From: an uncultured Cytophagales bacterium
GTDB taxonomy: Bacteria; Bacteroidota; Bacteroidia; Cytophagales; Thermonemataceae
NCBI GenBank assembly: GCA_937911505.1
Contig: CALEMF010000028.1
Span: 58,786 to 122,785 of the forward strand
Direction: 5' to 3'
Length of the DNA stretch: 64,000 nt
Shown here: positions 17,310 through 26,726 of the stretch, one piece after another
Numbering within the stretch: the first letter of the stretch is position 1
How the letters are laid out: the number at the start of each line of letters is the position of its first letter
Notes under the pieces: generated by a model
Seen by the model: only the letters and a program-made list of their open reading frames with translations
What the model was told of the DNA's origin: nothing
The model's database searches: none
Translations under genes and position numbers: made by a program

Positions 17310-18206
17310 ATGGCGAAGAGCAAAAAGAAGAAAAGTGTTTTGGGAAGAGGACTTGGTGCGCTACTTTCTGATACGGAAGCCGTTCAAGAAGAAAATGTAG
17401 AGGAGCAACCTTCGGCTGAGCCGAGTACCATTGATGAAATCGACATCGATCATATAGAAGTAAATCCCTTTCAACCTCGTACTGATTTCGACCAAGAGGC
17501 GCTTCAGGAACTGGCAGTCTCTATTAAAGTTCAGGGTATTATACAACCTATTACGGTACGCCAACTCAACGAGCAAACCTTCCAGTTAATTTCTGGAGAA
17601 CGCCGACTACAAGCTTCTAGGCTAGCAGGGCTGACTACCATCCCCGCTTACATCCGCACCGCTGATGATCAACAGATGCTGGAAATGGCGCTAATCGAGA
17701 ACATTCAGCGGGAAAACTTAAACCCGATCGAAATAGCCCTTAGCTACCAACGCCTCCTCACCGAGTGCGACCTCAAACAAGAGGAACTAGGCGATCGTGT
17801 AGGTAAGAATAGAACCACCGTGACCAACTACCTAAGGCTCTTGAAGCTTCCTCCTGTAATTCAGGCAGCCTTACGTGATAAGAAGATTAGCATGGGGCAC
17901 GCGCGCGCCATCATCAACATTGATAACGTAGAGGTACAACTGAGTGTCTTTGAAAAGATTGTCAGAGAAGGCCTCTCTGTAAGAGCAGTAGAAGAGCTGG
18001 TAAGAAACCTAGGACAGTCAAAAAATAAAAAATCGACTACCAGTACGTCCCAAAGCTTTGAGATAAAAAAGCTACAAACCCAATTGTCTTCACACTTTGG
18101 CACGAAAATTCAGCTAAGGGCTAATGAGAAGAATAAAGGAGAAATCAAGATTCCCTTTCATTCAGTAGAAGATTTAAATCGCATTCTAGAAATACTCAAT
18201 TTATAG
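17310..18206 (+). CDS. parB: ParB/Spo0J centromere-binding CTPase
   Basis: 298 residues. The N-terminal nuclease-like/CTP-binding fold carries the ParB boxes SGERRLQASRLAG and MALIENIQRENLNPIE; the central helix-turn-helix follows (LKQEELGDRVGKNRTTVTNYLRLL), then a dimerisation domain that ends in HSVEDLNRILEIL. It binds parS sites, slides on DNA as a CTP-driven clamp and activates ParA. A basic N-terminus (AKSKKKKSVLGRGLGALL) carries the conserved GRGLGALL motif that interacts with ParA. Confidence 0.97.
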   Translation: MAKSKKKKSVLGRGLGALLSDTEAVQEENVEEQPSAEPSTIDEIDIDHIEVNPFQPRTDFDQEALQELAVSIKVQGIIQPITVRQLNEQTFQLISGERRLQASRLAGLTTIPAYIRTADDQQMLEMALIENIQRENLNPIEIALSYQRLLTECDLKQEELGDRVGKNRTTVTNYLRLLKLPPVIQAALRDKKISMGHARAIINIDNVEVQLSVFEKIVREGLSVRAVEELVRNLGQSKNKKSTTSTSQSFEIKKLQTQLSSHFGTKIQLRANEKNKGEIKIPFHSVEDLNRILEILNL

Positions 18207-18207
18207 T

Positions 18208-18846
18208 ATGTACCCCACAGCGCAATGGTTTTCTTTTTGTCATCAGGTATTGAATAGACATTTATTCAAAGGGTTGTTTCTTTCGTGTATCCTCTTAGGT
18301 ATACACCAGAAAAGTCTCGCGCAAACAGATACTACCCAAACAGTTATTATAGACTCGGCAGGAATAGTACTAGAAGCTGACCAACCCATCGAAATACTCC
18401 CTGATACACAGAGAACACGCCCCAAAGAAGCGGCAAAGCGTTCAGCTATTTTACCTGGCTGGGGGCAGGCTTACAATAAGAAGTTTTGGAAAATACCTAT
18501 TATTTACGCCATTGCAGGCGTGGTTGGATACTCTATCTACTGGCAAGATCAGCAGTTTCGCTTTTTTGATAATGCTTACGAAGAAGCCGTCCTTACGGGT
18601 AATCCACGAGGGCTCAACCTTACTGCGTATCAGCGGCAAAGAGCCTTCCACCGAAGGTCGAAAGAACAACTAATCATCTTGGCGCTAGCCGCTTACGGTC
18701 TCAACATAGTAGATGCTATTGTAGATGCCCACTTAGCTGGTTTTGACTTAAGCGATGATATCACCTTAAGGTTCCGCCCTCAATATGAGGCACTCTCTTT
18801 CAGCACGCAAACCGTCACGGGTGTAGGCTTTGTACTCCAATTCTAA
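18208..18846 (+). CDS. DUF5683 domain membrane protein
   Basis: 212 residues. A hydrophobic N-terminal segment (LFKGLFLSCILLGIHQKSLAQ) may be a signal peptide; the DUF5683 core contains RSAILPGWGQAYNKKFWKIPIIYAIAGVVGYSIYW and a second hydrophobic stretch (LIILALAAYGLNIVDAIVDAHLAGF). The ILPGWGQ motif also occurs in small membrane proteins of other bacteria. Function is unknown. The start codon is one base after the parB stop, so the two are translationally coupled. Its fixed place between parB and dapB in Bacteroidota is the main clue that it may act with chromosome segregation or the envelope. Confidence 0.85.
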   Translation: MYPTAQWFSFCHQVLNRHLFKGLFLSCILLGIHQKSLAQTDTTQTVIIDSAGIVLEADQPIEILPDTQRTRPKEAAKRSAILPGWGQAYNKKFWKIPIIYAIAGVVGYSIYWQDQQFRFFDNAYEEAVLTGNPRGLNLTAYQRQRAFHRRSKEQLIILALAAYGLNIVDAIVDAHLAGFDLSDDITLRFRPQYEALSFSTQTVTGVGFVLQF

Positions 18847-18872
18847 CAATAACCATACACGCACACATATCT

Positions 18873-19595
18873 ATGAGAATCGCATTAATAGGCTACGGTA
18901 AAATGGGACACGAGATTGAACAAATTGCCCTCTCACGCCAGCATAGTATTAGTTTCAAGATTACACAACACAATAAAGAAGACCTAACGCGCATTCATCC
19001 AGATAATACAGATGTAGCCATAGAGTTTACCCAACCAGAAGCTGCTTACGAACACCTTCGGTACTGTTTAGAAAATCATATTCCTGTAGTAAGCGGTACA
19101 ACAGGCTGGCTAGCACATAAAGCAGCCATAGAGGAACTTTGTACTGCTAAAAAAGGGAGCTTCTTTTATGCTTCTAATTTCAGCATCGGGGTCAACCTCT
19201 TCTTCCAAGTGAATGAGTACTTGGCGCAACTTATGGCAAAATATGAGGAATACAACGTACACATAGAAGAAGTACATCACACTGAAAAGAAAGATGCGCC
19301 CAGCGGTACAGCCATTACACTGGCAGAAGGAATTTTGAAACACTACCCCAAAAAGCAACAGTGGGTCAATAAAGCTACTACTGCTAAAGAAGAACTAGGC
19401 ATTCTTTCTCAGCGCCTGCCAGAGGTTCCAGGTACACATAGTATTCACTATCAATCTACCATTGATGATATTACCATCGAACATATCGCGCATAGTAGGC
19501 GCGGTTTTGCCTTGGGTGCTGTGATTGCGGCGGAGTTTACCAGTAAACACCCAGGTATTTGGGGCATGAAAGACTTGTTACAACTTGATGCCTAA
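18873..19595 (+). CDS. dapB: 4-hydroxy-tetrahydrodipicolinate reductase
   Basis: 240 residues, the short Bacteroidota form of DapB. It has an NAD(P)-binding start (MRIALIGYGKMGHEIEQIAL) and the family signature HHTEKKDAPSGTA, which includes the catalytic histidine and substrate-binding lysine, and ends with the SRRGFALGAVIAAEF motif. It reduces 4-hydroxy-tetrahydrodipicolinate to tetrahydrodipicolinate in lysine and diaminopimelate (peptidoglycan) synthesis in the cytoplasm. Sits 26 bases after DUF5683 in the par operon. Confidence 0.95.
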   Translation: MRIALIGYGKMGHEIEQIALSRQHSISFKITQHNKEDLTRIHPDNTDVAIEFTQPEAAYEHLRYCLENHIPVVSGTTGWLAHKAAIEELCTAKKGSFFYASNFSIGVNLFFQVNEYLAQLMAKYEEYNVHIEEVHHTEKKDAPSGTAITLAEGILKHYPKKQQWVNKATTAKEELGILSQRLPEVPGTHSIHYQSTIDDITIEHIAHSRRGFALGAVIAAEFTSKHPGIWGMKDLLQLDA

Positions 19596-19718
19596 ACTGG
19601 TGACTCCCTTTCTATCCTTTCAACCAATGATTAGAAAATTGCGCGTAAGCGTTTTGAACTCAGCAGTTATTTTATCAATTTTGAAAAATCTATTAACGCT
19701 TAGAAAACGATAAGTCCT

Positions 19719-20834
19719 ATGGCCATCAGCTCGAAGAAGAAAACTGAAGAAAAGAAGAAAAAGAAAAAATCGAAAGCAAGAGAATGGGTTGATGCCCTCG
19801 TATTTGCCGTGGTCGCCGCCACCTTAATTCGCTGGGCATTTATGGAAGCCTTTACCATTCCTACTCCTTCTATGGAAAAATCATTGTTAGTAGGCGACTT
19901 CCTCTTCGTAAGTAAAATCAGCTATGGGCCAAGAACGCCAAAAACACCCCTACAAGTACCGCTTACGCACCAAACGATTTGGTTTACAGAGCTACCCTCT
20001 TACTCTACGCTCTTGCAGTTAAAGCAATATCGTTTACCAGGCTTTTCAAAAGTAGAGCGAGGCGATGTAGTTGTTTTCAACTATCCAACGGAATTTCAGT
20101 ATCCTACCGACTTGAAGACTAATTATATCAAACGCTGTGTAGCGATAGGAGGAGATACACTCGAAGTACGCGACCTGCAAGTATATGTGAACGGTGAGAA
20201 GGCTGAAAACCCTGATGACCTACAACACAACTATGTAGTAGAGGCTGAAAACTCTATCAACGATCGGGTCTTCAAGAATGTAGGATTACGCACCACAGGA
20301 CTCCATCCTGATATTAAGCGCCAAGGCAACAGCGCTTATCTAGTACAAGCCACTCCTAGTATTGCCGACCGCCTCCGACAGTATACTTTTATTAAGTCGG
20401 TAGAGGTCAACAAGGAAGACAGCGGTCAGCGCAACCCACGTGTTTTCCCTAACCATCCTGACTTTAAGTGGAATGAGGATTTCTTTGGTCCTCTTTGGAT
20501 TCCCCAAGAAGGCGTTACTATTCCGCTTGATAAGAAAAACCTTTTGCTTTATGGTAGCACGATCAAAAATTATGAAGGCTTAGAAGACGAGATAGTGTTG
20601 CAGGAAGATGGACTTTACCTAAGAGGTGAAAAGCTTACAGAATATACCTTTACACAAGATTACTTCTTTATGATGGGTGATAACCGACATAATTCTCTTG
20701 ACTCTCGTTTTTGGGGATTTGTTCCTGAAGATCACGTTGTAGGGAAAGCAGCTTTTATTTGGTTATCTATCGACTCCGAAGCGCCTTTCTTTAAGAAAAT
20801 TCGTTGGGAAAGACTCTTCAATGGGGCAAGCTAA
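19719..20834 (+). CDS. lepB: Signal peptidase I
   Basis: 371 residues. A lysine-rich cytoplasmic head is followed by one membrane anchor (WVDALVFAVVAATLIRWAFM). The catalytic serine is S51 in TPSMEKSL and the general base lysine is K138 in YIKRCVAIGGDTLEV; the conserved MGDNRHNSLDSRFWGFV box is near the C-terminus. The length between these motifs is greater than in E. coli, as is normal for Bacteroidota LepB. It cleaves signal peptides of exported proteins at the outer face of the inner membrane. Last gene of the par-dapB row, 123 bases after dapB. Confidence 0.95.
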   Translation: MAISSKKKTEEKKKKKKSKAREWVDALVFAVVAATLIRWAFMEAFTIPTPSMEKSLLVGDFLFVSKISYGPRTPKTPLQVPLTHQTIWFTELPSYSTLLQLKQYRLPGFSKVERGDVVVFNYPTEFQYPTDLKTNYIKRCVAIGGDTLEVRDLQVYVNGEKAENPDDLQHNYVVEAENSINDRVFKNVGLRTTGLHPDIKRQGNSAYLVQATPSIADRLRQYTFIKSVEVNKEDSGQRNPRVFPNHPDFKWNEDFFGPLWIPQEGVTIPLDKKNLLLYGSTIKNYEGLEDEIVLQEDGLYLRGEKLTEYTFTQDYFFMMGDNRHNSLDSRFWGFVPEDHVVGKAAFIWLSIDSEAPFFKKIRWERLFNGAS

Positions 20835-21022
20835 GCTCTCAAACATCCATAGAAAGTAGAAAACCTTTGTTTTATTACAAAAGCACTGAGTAGTTGTTTA
20901 CTAGTCCTGTTCTCAACCCTACTGCTCACTTTTTGTCAAGAACCCTCAAGGCTTCTGATGAAGCCAATTAGCCTCCAGCAGGTCTTTTCTAGTGCTTCTT
21001 TTCTGTAACAATGAAATATCCC

Positions 21023-21030
21023 TATCTTTG
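21023..21030 (+). promoter_or_regulatory. -7 box of the McrB-like gene
   Basis: TATCTTTG fits TAnnTTTG. Transcription would start near 21037, just before the ATG at 21049. This argues against an in-frame upstream start at 20992, which lies ahead of the promoter. Confidence 0.5.
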
Positions 21031-21048
21031 GGTAAAGATATTTTTACA

Positions 21049-22707
21049 ATGGGGATTAACTATAAAATCAGCGACTTTTACTATCCTATCTTGCGCATCT
21101 TGCAAGATGGTGCGAACGGCGGGGCAGCCTCCGAAATTATTCAAATATTAATTGTTACTAAAAATATAGATGCGCTTCGGCTACCCGAGCTGTGGAGTTC
21201 TTTCCGCTTAAAGATCAAAAATCAGATTCGCTTGGCCCGCGTACACCTTACTGAAGCAGGTTATTTACTCCCACCACATAAAAATCCTGATGCCCAGCCG
21301 GGATGGTTCTTAAGCAAAAAAGGTAAAAACACCAATCTGCCGGAGAATGAGCTCGTCAAGGCTATCAGAGTAGAGGTACGGAAGCAGAATAATAAACGTA
21401 AAAGTAGTTATGCTATAGGCGAAAATGGCAAACTGGTAAAAGAAGCAATTCGTACCCCCTACGAGCGACAAAAAAAGGAGTATGTCTTCAATAAGAATAT
21501 CATTTTTTATGGCCCTCCAGCAACTGGTAAAACGCAGGAGGCCATTCAGCTTGCCTTACAAATTCTCAAAATAGATACCTCTAGCGAAGAAAAAAGAAAA
21601 GAAACACTTCGCTCACAGATTGGCAAACAGATAGAGTTCATCACTTTTCACCAAAGTTACAGTTACGAGGACTTTGTGCAGGGCTTACGCCCTTTTACAA
21701 ATAATACCCACACGTTGAGTTTTGAGTTAAAGGATGGTGTGTTTAAACGTATTGCCGACCGCGCCAAACAACACTACGAGGCTTACCAAAAAAGTCAGAA
21801 AAAGCAGCAAATTCCTTTCGAGGCTTTATTGGATCGCCTACTTATAGAAAAAGTGAACGCTGATACGGAGGAAATTGAGTTAGAGGTAGAGAACCCGCAA
21901 GGTGTATACAATGCTTTGCTAATTTATGAGATCACAGAAAATCATCTTTTCTACAAGAGAAAAAATAAGCGCGACCAAGTAAAGGAAGAGCAGCGAGAGC
22001 TCAGCATCCGTAAGCTAAAAAAACTATTTGAGACCCAACAAGAAAGCAGCGATCCGCTGAATGGAAAGTACTACAATGCTGTAATCCACGCCCTACAAGC
22101 CCTTACGGATAATCTAGAGGATCAAGAAGAAACGAAAGCATTGAAGAATTTTGTGATCATCATCGACGAAATCAACCGCGCTACCATCTCGGCTGTCTTT
22201 GGAGAGCTTATTACGCTCATAGAGCCAGACAAGCGCCTCGGCGCTCCTAATGAAGTGTTTGCTACGCTTCCCTCTGGTGAGACCTTCATCGTACCTCCTA
22301 ACCTCTACATTATTGGGACAATGAACACCGCTGACAAATCCATTGCGATGTTAGATATGGCCTTGCGCCGTCGCTTCGAGTTTTTACCTGTTTACCCTAA
22401 GTACCATGCGCCAGATATTGCTTATGGCGACTTCCTTAAGGCACTCAATAATCAAATCAAAGAGAAGAAGGGCACCGACTTTATGATTGGGCAAGCTTAC
22501 TTCTTAATGCACCAGCCTCATTTTGATTTTATACGTACACTTAATCGACAGATCATCCCGTTGTTGAACGAGTACTTCAATCACCAAACTGATAAGGTGA
22601 AAAAACTATTGGCTGCCGCCCTAGAAGAGGCTCCCAGTACACAGGGGAAGTTTGAAGTAGATGAAGATGAGTACTTCTTGTTGAAAGTGATCCGTTCTGT
22701 GTCGTAG
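21049..22707 (+). CDS. McrB-like AAA+ GTPase with Mrr-type N-terminal domain
   Basis: 552 residues. The N-terminal ~90 residues resemble the winged-helix Mrr_N domain (YYPILRILQDGANGG, then ARVHLTEAGYLLPP, GWFLSKKG). The AAA_5 module follows: Walker A FYGPPATGKTQ (about 152), the McrB-type ITFHQSYSYEDFVQGLRP, Walker B FVIIIDEINRATISAVFGEL (about 368), and IIGTMNTADKSIAMLDMALRRRFEF. McrB-type proteins normally power the McrC nuclease in restriction of modified DNA. No mcrC follows; the next gene is an iron-related lipoprotein 213 bases on. It may be an orphan, work with a distant nuclease, or belong to another defence system. Confidence 0.85.
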   Translation: MGINYKISDFYYPILRILQDGANGGAASEIIQILIVTKNIDALRLPELWSSFRLKIKNQIRLARVHLTEAGYLLPPHKNPDAQPGWFLSKKGKNTNLPENELVKAIRVEVRKQNNKRKSSYAIGENGKLVKEAIRTPYERQKKEYVFNKNIIFYGPPATGKTQEAIQLALQILKIDTSSEEKRKETLRSQIGKQIEFITFHQSYSYEDFVQGLRPFTNNTHTLSFELKDGVFKRIADRAKQHYEAYQKSQKKQQIPFEALLDRLLIEKVNADTEEIELEVENPQGVYNALLIYEITENHLFYKRKNKRDQVKEEQRELSIRKLKKLFETQQESSDPLNGKYYNAVIHALQALTDNLEDQEETKALKNFVIIIDEINRATISAVFGELITLIEPDKRLGAPNEVFATLPSGETFIVPPNLYIIGTMNTADKSIAMLDMALRRRFEFLPVYPKYHAPDIAYGDFLKALNNQIKEKKGTDFMIGQAYFLMHQPHFDFIRTLNRQIIPLLNEYFNHQTDKVKKLLAAALEEAPSTQGKFEVDEDEYFLLKVIRSVS

Positions 22708-22864
22708 CCAATTCAATTTTTTTGTATTTTTTTAATAAATAATTATTACTAAACGCACGGTAAAATTATCCCCTATAAAAGATAACAGGCAACTATTTCT
22801 CTCTTAACACCCCCTATCGTACCCTAATACGCTGTTACTCAAGGTATATATTCCTATTAGCTTT

Positions 22865-22886
22865 ATTTAGAATAGTTAGGAATAAA
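22865..22886 (+). promoter_or_regulatory. Putative iron-island operator, copy 1
   Basis: ATTTAG, nine bases, then GAATAA. Similar 22-base strings stand at 27012, 27125 and 28927, each ahead of an iron-uptake unit. This copy ends 3 bases before the -7 box at 22889-22896, where a repressor would block transcription. Confidence 0.45.
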
Positions 22887-22888
22887 TT

Positions 22889-22896
22889 TATATTTG
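22889..22896 (+). promoter_or_regulatory. -7 box of the first iron-uptake unit
   Basis: TATATTTG matches TAnnTTTG, 25 bases before the lipoprotein start at 22921. Confidence 0.55.
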
Positions 22897-22920
22897 TAGT
22901 AGTAATCTTAAAAAAAACCT

Positions 22921-23973
22921 ATGAAAAAAATATTATTCTTTTGCCTACTTGCGCTCTCTGTGGTCGGTTGTTCCGATTACGATGACCAAGAATTTACCGT
23001 CTTGCTGCCTGATGCAGGCGAAGACCAAACCATCTTTACCGAAGAGACAGGAACCATCGTGCAGCTTAGTGGAACGGCCTCTACTGACGTGAATGAGTTG
23101 GGCTTTACTTACCAATGGGAGATTGTCAGCCAACCTGAAGGCTCCCCTGGTACTTTGAGTGATCCGAACATCCCCTCACCTACTTTAACCGTCCCCCTAG
23201 AAGCTTCTGGACGTTATCGCTTATCGCTTACCCTCTTTAGGGGTGCACAGCAAGCCAGTGATTTCGTCAATATAGATGTCAATCCAGTCTTCGCTCAAGT
23301 TTTATTCGTAAATGCGATTGATGGTGAGACCGAAGCAAACTGGCGTGTGCCTAGTGTAGAAGTAGCCAGTGAGCCAGTATCACCACTCTCTACCGATAGC
23401 CAATATTACGATGTAGATCTCAATGTAGCACCTGATGCAGAGGGAAATGTAACCTTTGAGGTGGATTACGGCGAAACTACCTTAAGCCTTAGTGAGCCGT
23501 TAGAAGTACTAACCAACTATACACTTTGTTTAGCAGGTACTCCAGAAGCCCCAGAGCTATTCTTATTCCGAACCATAAATGATCTGAATACCCTTACCGC
23601 AGACAGAGCAGGGCTGTCTTTCCTCAATCTGGCACCCGAAACGAACGATGTAGTCTTATTTGTTGATGCTGTACCACTAGGGTTTCCCGTTGTTGCTCCT
23701 TTAGATGCTGTATTAGAAGACCAGAGGGAAGCAGATAGATTTGGAGTGCTTGACTACCAAGAAAAAGGAGAAGTAGAAATCAGTGGACTTCTTATTTCAC
23801 CCCTAGATATATGGGCTACTGTAGAAGGGGCGCGCATTAGCAATAATGCCAACATTACTTTGCCCGTCGGGCAAGGAGGTGGCTTTGGTACTTTTATTCT
23901 CTTTGCTGACGCCGATGCAGAGAATGACCATCAACTCATCTTCGTTAACAATGTTGCCTTACTTCCTCAATAA
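22921..23973 (+). CDS. Surface lipoprotein with PKD-like and DUF4397-like domains
   Basis: 350 residues. A lipoprotein signal ends in VVGC with C17 as the acylated residue, followed by DYDDQEF, a charged stretch of the kind that directs lipoproteins to the cell surface in Bacteroidota. Residues about 30-120 resemble a PKD/REJ-like Ig fold (GEDQTIFTEETGTIVQLSGT, TYQWEIVS). The rest has two DUF4397-like halves (VLFVNAIDGET and LSFLNLAPETNDVVLFVDAVPLG). It heads an operon with a siderophore receptor 18 bases downstream, so it may help capture the iron ligand at the surface; this is inferred from context. Confidence 0.75.
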   Translation: MKKILFFCLLALSVVGCSDYDDQEFTVLLPDAGEDQTIFTEETGTIVQLSGTASTDVNELGFTYQWEIVSQPEGSPGTLSDPNIPSPTLTVPLEASGRYRLSLTLFRGAQQASDFVNIDVNPVFAQVLFVNAIDGETEANWRVPSVEVASEPVSPLSTDSQYYDVDLNVAPDAEGNVTFEVDYGETTLSLSEPLEVLTNYTLCLAGTPEAPELFLFRTINDLNTLTADRAGLSFLNLAPETNDVVLFVDAVPLGFPVVAPLDAVLEDQREADRFGVLDYQEKGEVEISGLLISPLDIWATVEGARISNNANITLPVGQGGGFGTFILFADADAENDHQLIFVNNVALLPQ

Positions 23974-23991
23974 AATCAACAACACTCACTC

Positions 23992-26355
23992 ATGAAACAT
24001 CTTTATATTATTCTCTTTTTAAGTTGTATTTCAATCACCTTAAAAGCACAAAACAGTATTAGTGGTACAATCACCGACGAGACGGGAGCTGCCCTTCAGG
24101 GGGCAACCGTTCTTCTAAAAAACACCGATAAAGGCGCCATTAGCAACGATAAAGGATTTTATCAAATTAACGATGTTGCCAATGGCACCTACACCCTGAT
24201 AGTTAAGTTTTTTGGCTACAGATCTTTTGAGCAACAGGTGGCCGTTACAAGTGTTTCTCTTACCATAGATGCCCAACTGACAGAGCAGGAGGAGGCGCTG
24301 CAAGAAGTGGAAATTGTAGGACGTTCTGAGACAAGCTATAAACCTGATGTCACCTTCGCAGGAACACGTACAGGTGCCCAAGTGAAAGATGTTCCCCAAA
24401 GCATTGCTGTCATCAACAAAGAGATCATCAGAGACCAAGGCTTATTCCGTATAGAAGAAGTGGCTGCCAATGTATCGGGTGTAACCAAAACACGTGATGC
24501 TGATCGTTTTATTTCTAGAGGGTTTAACGTCAGGCAGGACTATATCAATGGTAACCGGGCGCTATTTGCACCCGACTTTTCTTCTTCTTCTATTGCTACC
24601 CAATACGAGCGGGTAGAATTTATTAAAGGCCCTGCCGCAGCCCTATTCGGGAATAGCTCTCCAGGCGGGGTGGTGAATGCTGTTACTAAAAAGCCACTCA
24701 GAGAAAACCGCGCTGATGCCACCATCTCATACGGTAGTTTTAATACCCAACGTGCCACCTTTGATATCACGGGCCCTATTAAAGAGGACGAAACACTGCT
24801 ATACCGTATGAATTTCGCTTGGGAGAATGCAGAATCTTTCCGCGATTTTCAGCAAAATCGCGTCACGCTTTTTGCCCCTTCTATTTCTTACCTACCCGAT
24901 GAAAAGACCCGCTTTAACCTAGATATTGTAGGTACCTTTAGCGATGACGACGCAGGCGTAGACCGGGGAATGCCTGTATTACAAGGCGACCTATTTGCCC
25001 TGCCAATTAACTTTAGTACTGCCGAACCTTACGATAATCGCCAGAATAGTAGCATTTTGCTGACGGCTTCTGGTACGCACGAGTTTACAGAGGCGCTTTC
25101 CATCAATGCTTCTTACACGCGCTCTGACTTCGATCAGAACTTTTTGGAAACGCGTTCAGCCAATGAGTTTACGCCTGATGGTAGTGAGTTAATTCGCACG
25201 GTCAATGATCGACTGACAGAGGGTTCCTCCAATTTCATTACTGCTTATTTGGTGGCCAAGTTTAATACGGGTATTTTCAAGCACGAAACGGTACTTGGTG
25301 CTGATTACTACGAGACTTCGCTAGATATTAGGAATAGAACTGCTATCGGAGAAACAAATGGGGTTCCCAACCTAGTTTTTGAGAACCGAACAACTTTTGA
25401 TAACTTATCTGTTCTACAGATTAATCTCAGTGAGTTTCAAACTACTGAGATAATTGAAAGCAGTTACCGAGGTGCCTATGTGCAAGACCTTATTACTGCA
25501 GGTAAATTCAAAATACTCTTAGGATTACGCTATGAAGACCTCGATCAGAACACTTTATTAGGTGATGGCTTTGAACTCACGGGTAATATAGATAACCAAG
25601 TATGGCTCCCTAGAGCAGGCGTTACCTATGCCCTAAACAATAACGTCAATTTGTTTGTAAGCTATACCCAGAGTTTCAGTCCACAAGCTGTTCCGCTAGG
25701 GGTAAACGCCCTAGATCCTGGACAAGCCTTCGATCCGCTTACAAGTGATCAGATTGAATTGGGTACAAAATCTACCTTCTTTGATAACCGACTCTTAGCA
25801 CAGGTAAGTTTATACACCATTAACCGAACGGGTAGACTGATTCAAGACCCTAATTCTGGCGGTGGTCTTATACGCTTGCTACAAGTAGGAGATGAAGTAA
25901 GCCGTGGGGTAGAACTCGATTTTTCGGGAAGTGTCACAGAAAACATTACCCTTACTGCCAACTATGCTTTTAATGAGGTAGAGGTACTCGACGATCAAGA
26001 AGGCATCACGCAGTTAGAGCTTGCTAATAATAATCCACAACATACAGCAAGCTTTTGGGGTAAATATACTTTTACGACTGGCTTCCTCAATAACTTAGGA
26101 CTAGGATTAGGCGCGCGCTACGTAAGTGAAAGCCAAGTAATCGATACCACGCCTGGTCGTACAGTCGATCGGCTCGTTTTTGAAGAGTATTTTCTACTCA
26201 ATGCTGCGTTGTTCTACCGTTATGAGAATGTTAGTCTTACCGCCAACTTCAACAACCTACTCGATGAGCGTTATTTCATTGGTGGATGGAGCTCAAGTAG
26301 AGTATTTCCGGGCGCACCACGTAACTTCTTAGTGACGCTGGGTTACTCTTTCTAG
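23992..26355 (+). CDS. TonB-dependent siderophore receptor
   Basis: 787 residues. Signal peptide (to KAQN), a carboxypeptidase-regulatory-like domain (ISGTITDETGAALQGATVLL, residues about 23-105), a plug domain (VKDVPQSIAVINKEIIRDQG to VNAVTKKPL, about 130-250) and a 22-strand barrel ending in the aromatic FLVTLGYSF. The plug has the siderophore-receptor features VPQSI and GNSSPGGVVN seen in FhuA/FpvA-type receptors. It would import a ferric siderophore across the outer membrane using TonB energy. The membrane proteins downstream fit the inner-membrane reduction step of the same pathway. Confidence 0.92.
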   Translation: MKHLYIILFLSCISITLKAQNSISGTITDETGAALQGATVLLKNTDKGAISNDKGFYQINDVANGTYTLIVKFFGYRSFEQQVAVTSVSLTIDAQLTEQEEALQEVEIVGRSETSYKPDVTFAGTRTGAQVKDVPQSIAVINKEIIRDQGLFRIEEVAANVSGVTKTRDADRFISRGFNVRQDYINGNRALFAPDFSSSSIATQYERVEFIKGPAAALFGNSSPGGVVNAVTKKPLRENRADATISYGSFNTQRATFDITGPIKEDETLLYRMNFAWENAESFRDFQQNRVTLFAPSISYLPDEKTRFNLDIVGTFSDDDAGVDRGMPVLQGDLFALPINFSTAEPYDNRQNSSILLTASGTHEFTEALSINASYTRSDFDQNFLETRSANEFTPDGSELIRTVNDRLTEGSSNFITAYLVAKFNTGIFKHETVLGADYYETSLDIRNRTAIGETNGVPNLVFENRTTFDNLSVLQINLSEFQTTEIIESSYRGAYVQDLITAGKFKILLGLRYEDLDQNTLLGDGFELTGNIDNQVWLPRAGVTYALNNNVNLFVSYTQSFSPQAVPLGVNALDPGQAFDPLTSDQIELGTKSTFFDNRLLAQVSLYTINRTGRLIQDPNSGGGLIRLLQVGDEVSRGVELDFSGSVTENITLTANYAFNEVEVLDDQEGITQLELANNNPQHTASFWGKYTFTTGFLNNLGLGLGARYVSESQVIDTTPGRTVDRLVFEEYFLLNAALFYRYENVSLTANFNNLLDERYFIGGWSSSRVFPGAPRNFLVTLGYSF

Positions 26356-26406
26356 GGAAGAAGTAAAATAATACGCTGTAATAAAGCGGCTTAAATAGTA
26401 TATATT

Positions 26407-26724
26407 ATGTATGTTTTTCTATTACTTTTGGGCTGTTCCCTATGCTATGGAAGGTCTAAGTACTTTCCAGAAACACTTTCTCAAGCTAAGGGAATTTTAG
26501 CGCAATATCGCTTCGGAATAACTGTAGCTGGCTATAGTTGCTTATGTCTGGCTATTTATGGCTTTACAGCACATTATGGTTGGGGTACTGGACTCGTTAT
26601 ATATTTTATGTCACTTAGCCTGGCCTACTGCCTACTCTTAATAGCACTTCCTTTACATAAATATTATTTATATTTGATGGCTAGTATAGGTATACTAGCC
26701 ATCTTCATTGAAAACCTGCCTTGA
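26407..26724 (+). CDS. DUF3325-like small membrane protein
   Basis: 105 residues with three to four membrane helices. AHYGWGTGLVIYFMSLSLAYCLLLIAL matches the GWGxGLVxWxxxLSLA pattern of DUF3325 proteins, which sit with PepSY and DUF3649 proteins in iron-uptake operons of Gram-negative bacteria. Role not established. The gene begins 51 bases after the receptor and its stop lies 2 bases before the next ATG. Confidence 0.65.
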   Translation: MYVFLLLLGCSLCYGRSKYFPETLSQAKGILAQYRFGITVAGYSCLCLAIYGFTAHYGWGTGLVIYFMSLSLAYCLLLIALPLHKYYLYLMASIGILAIFIENLP

Positions 26725-26726
26725 TT

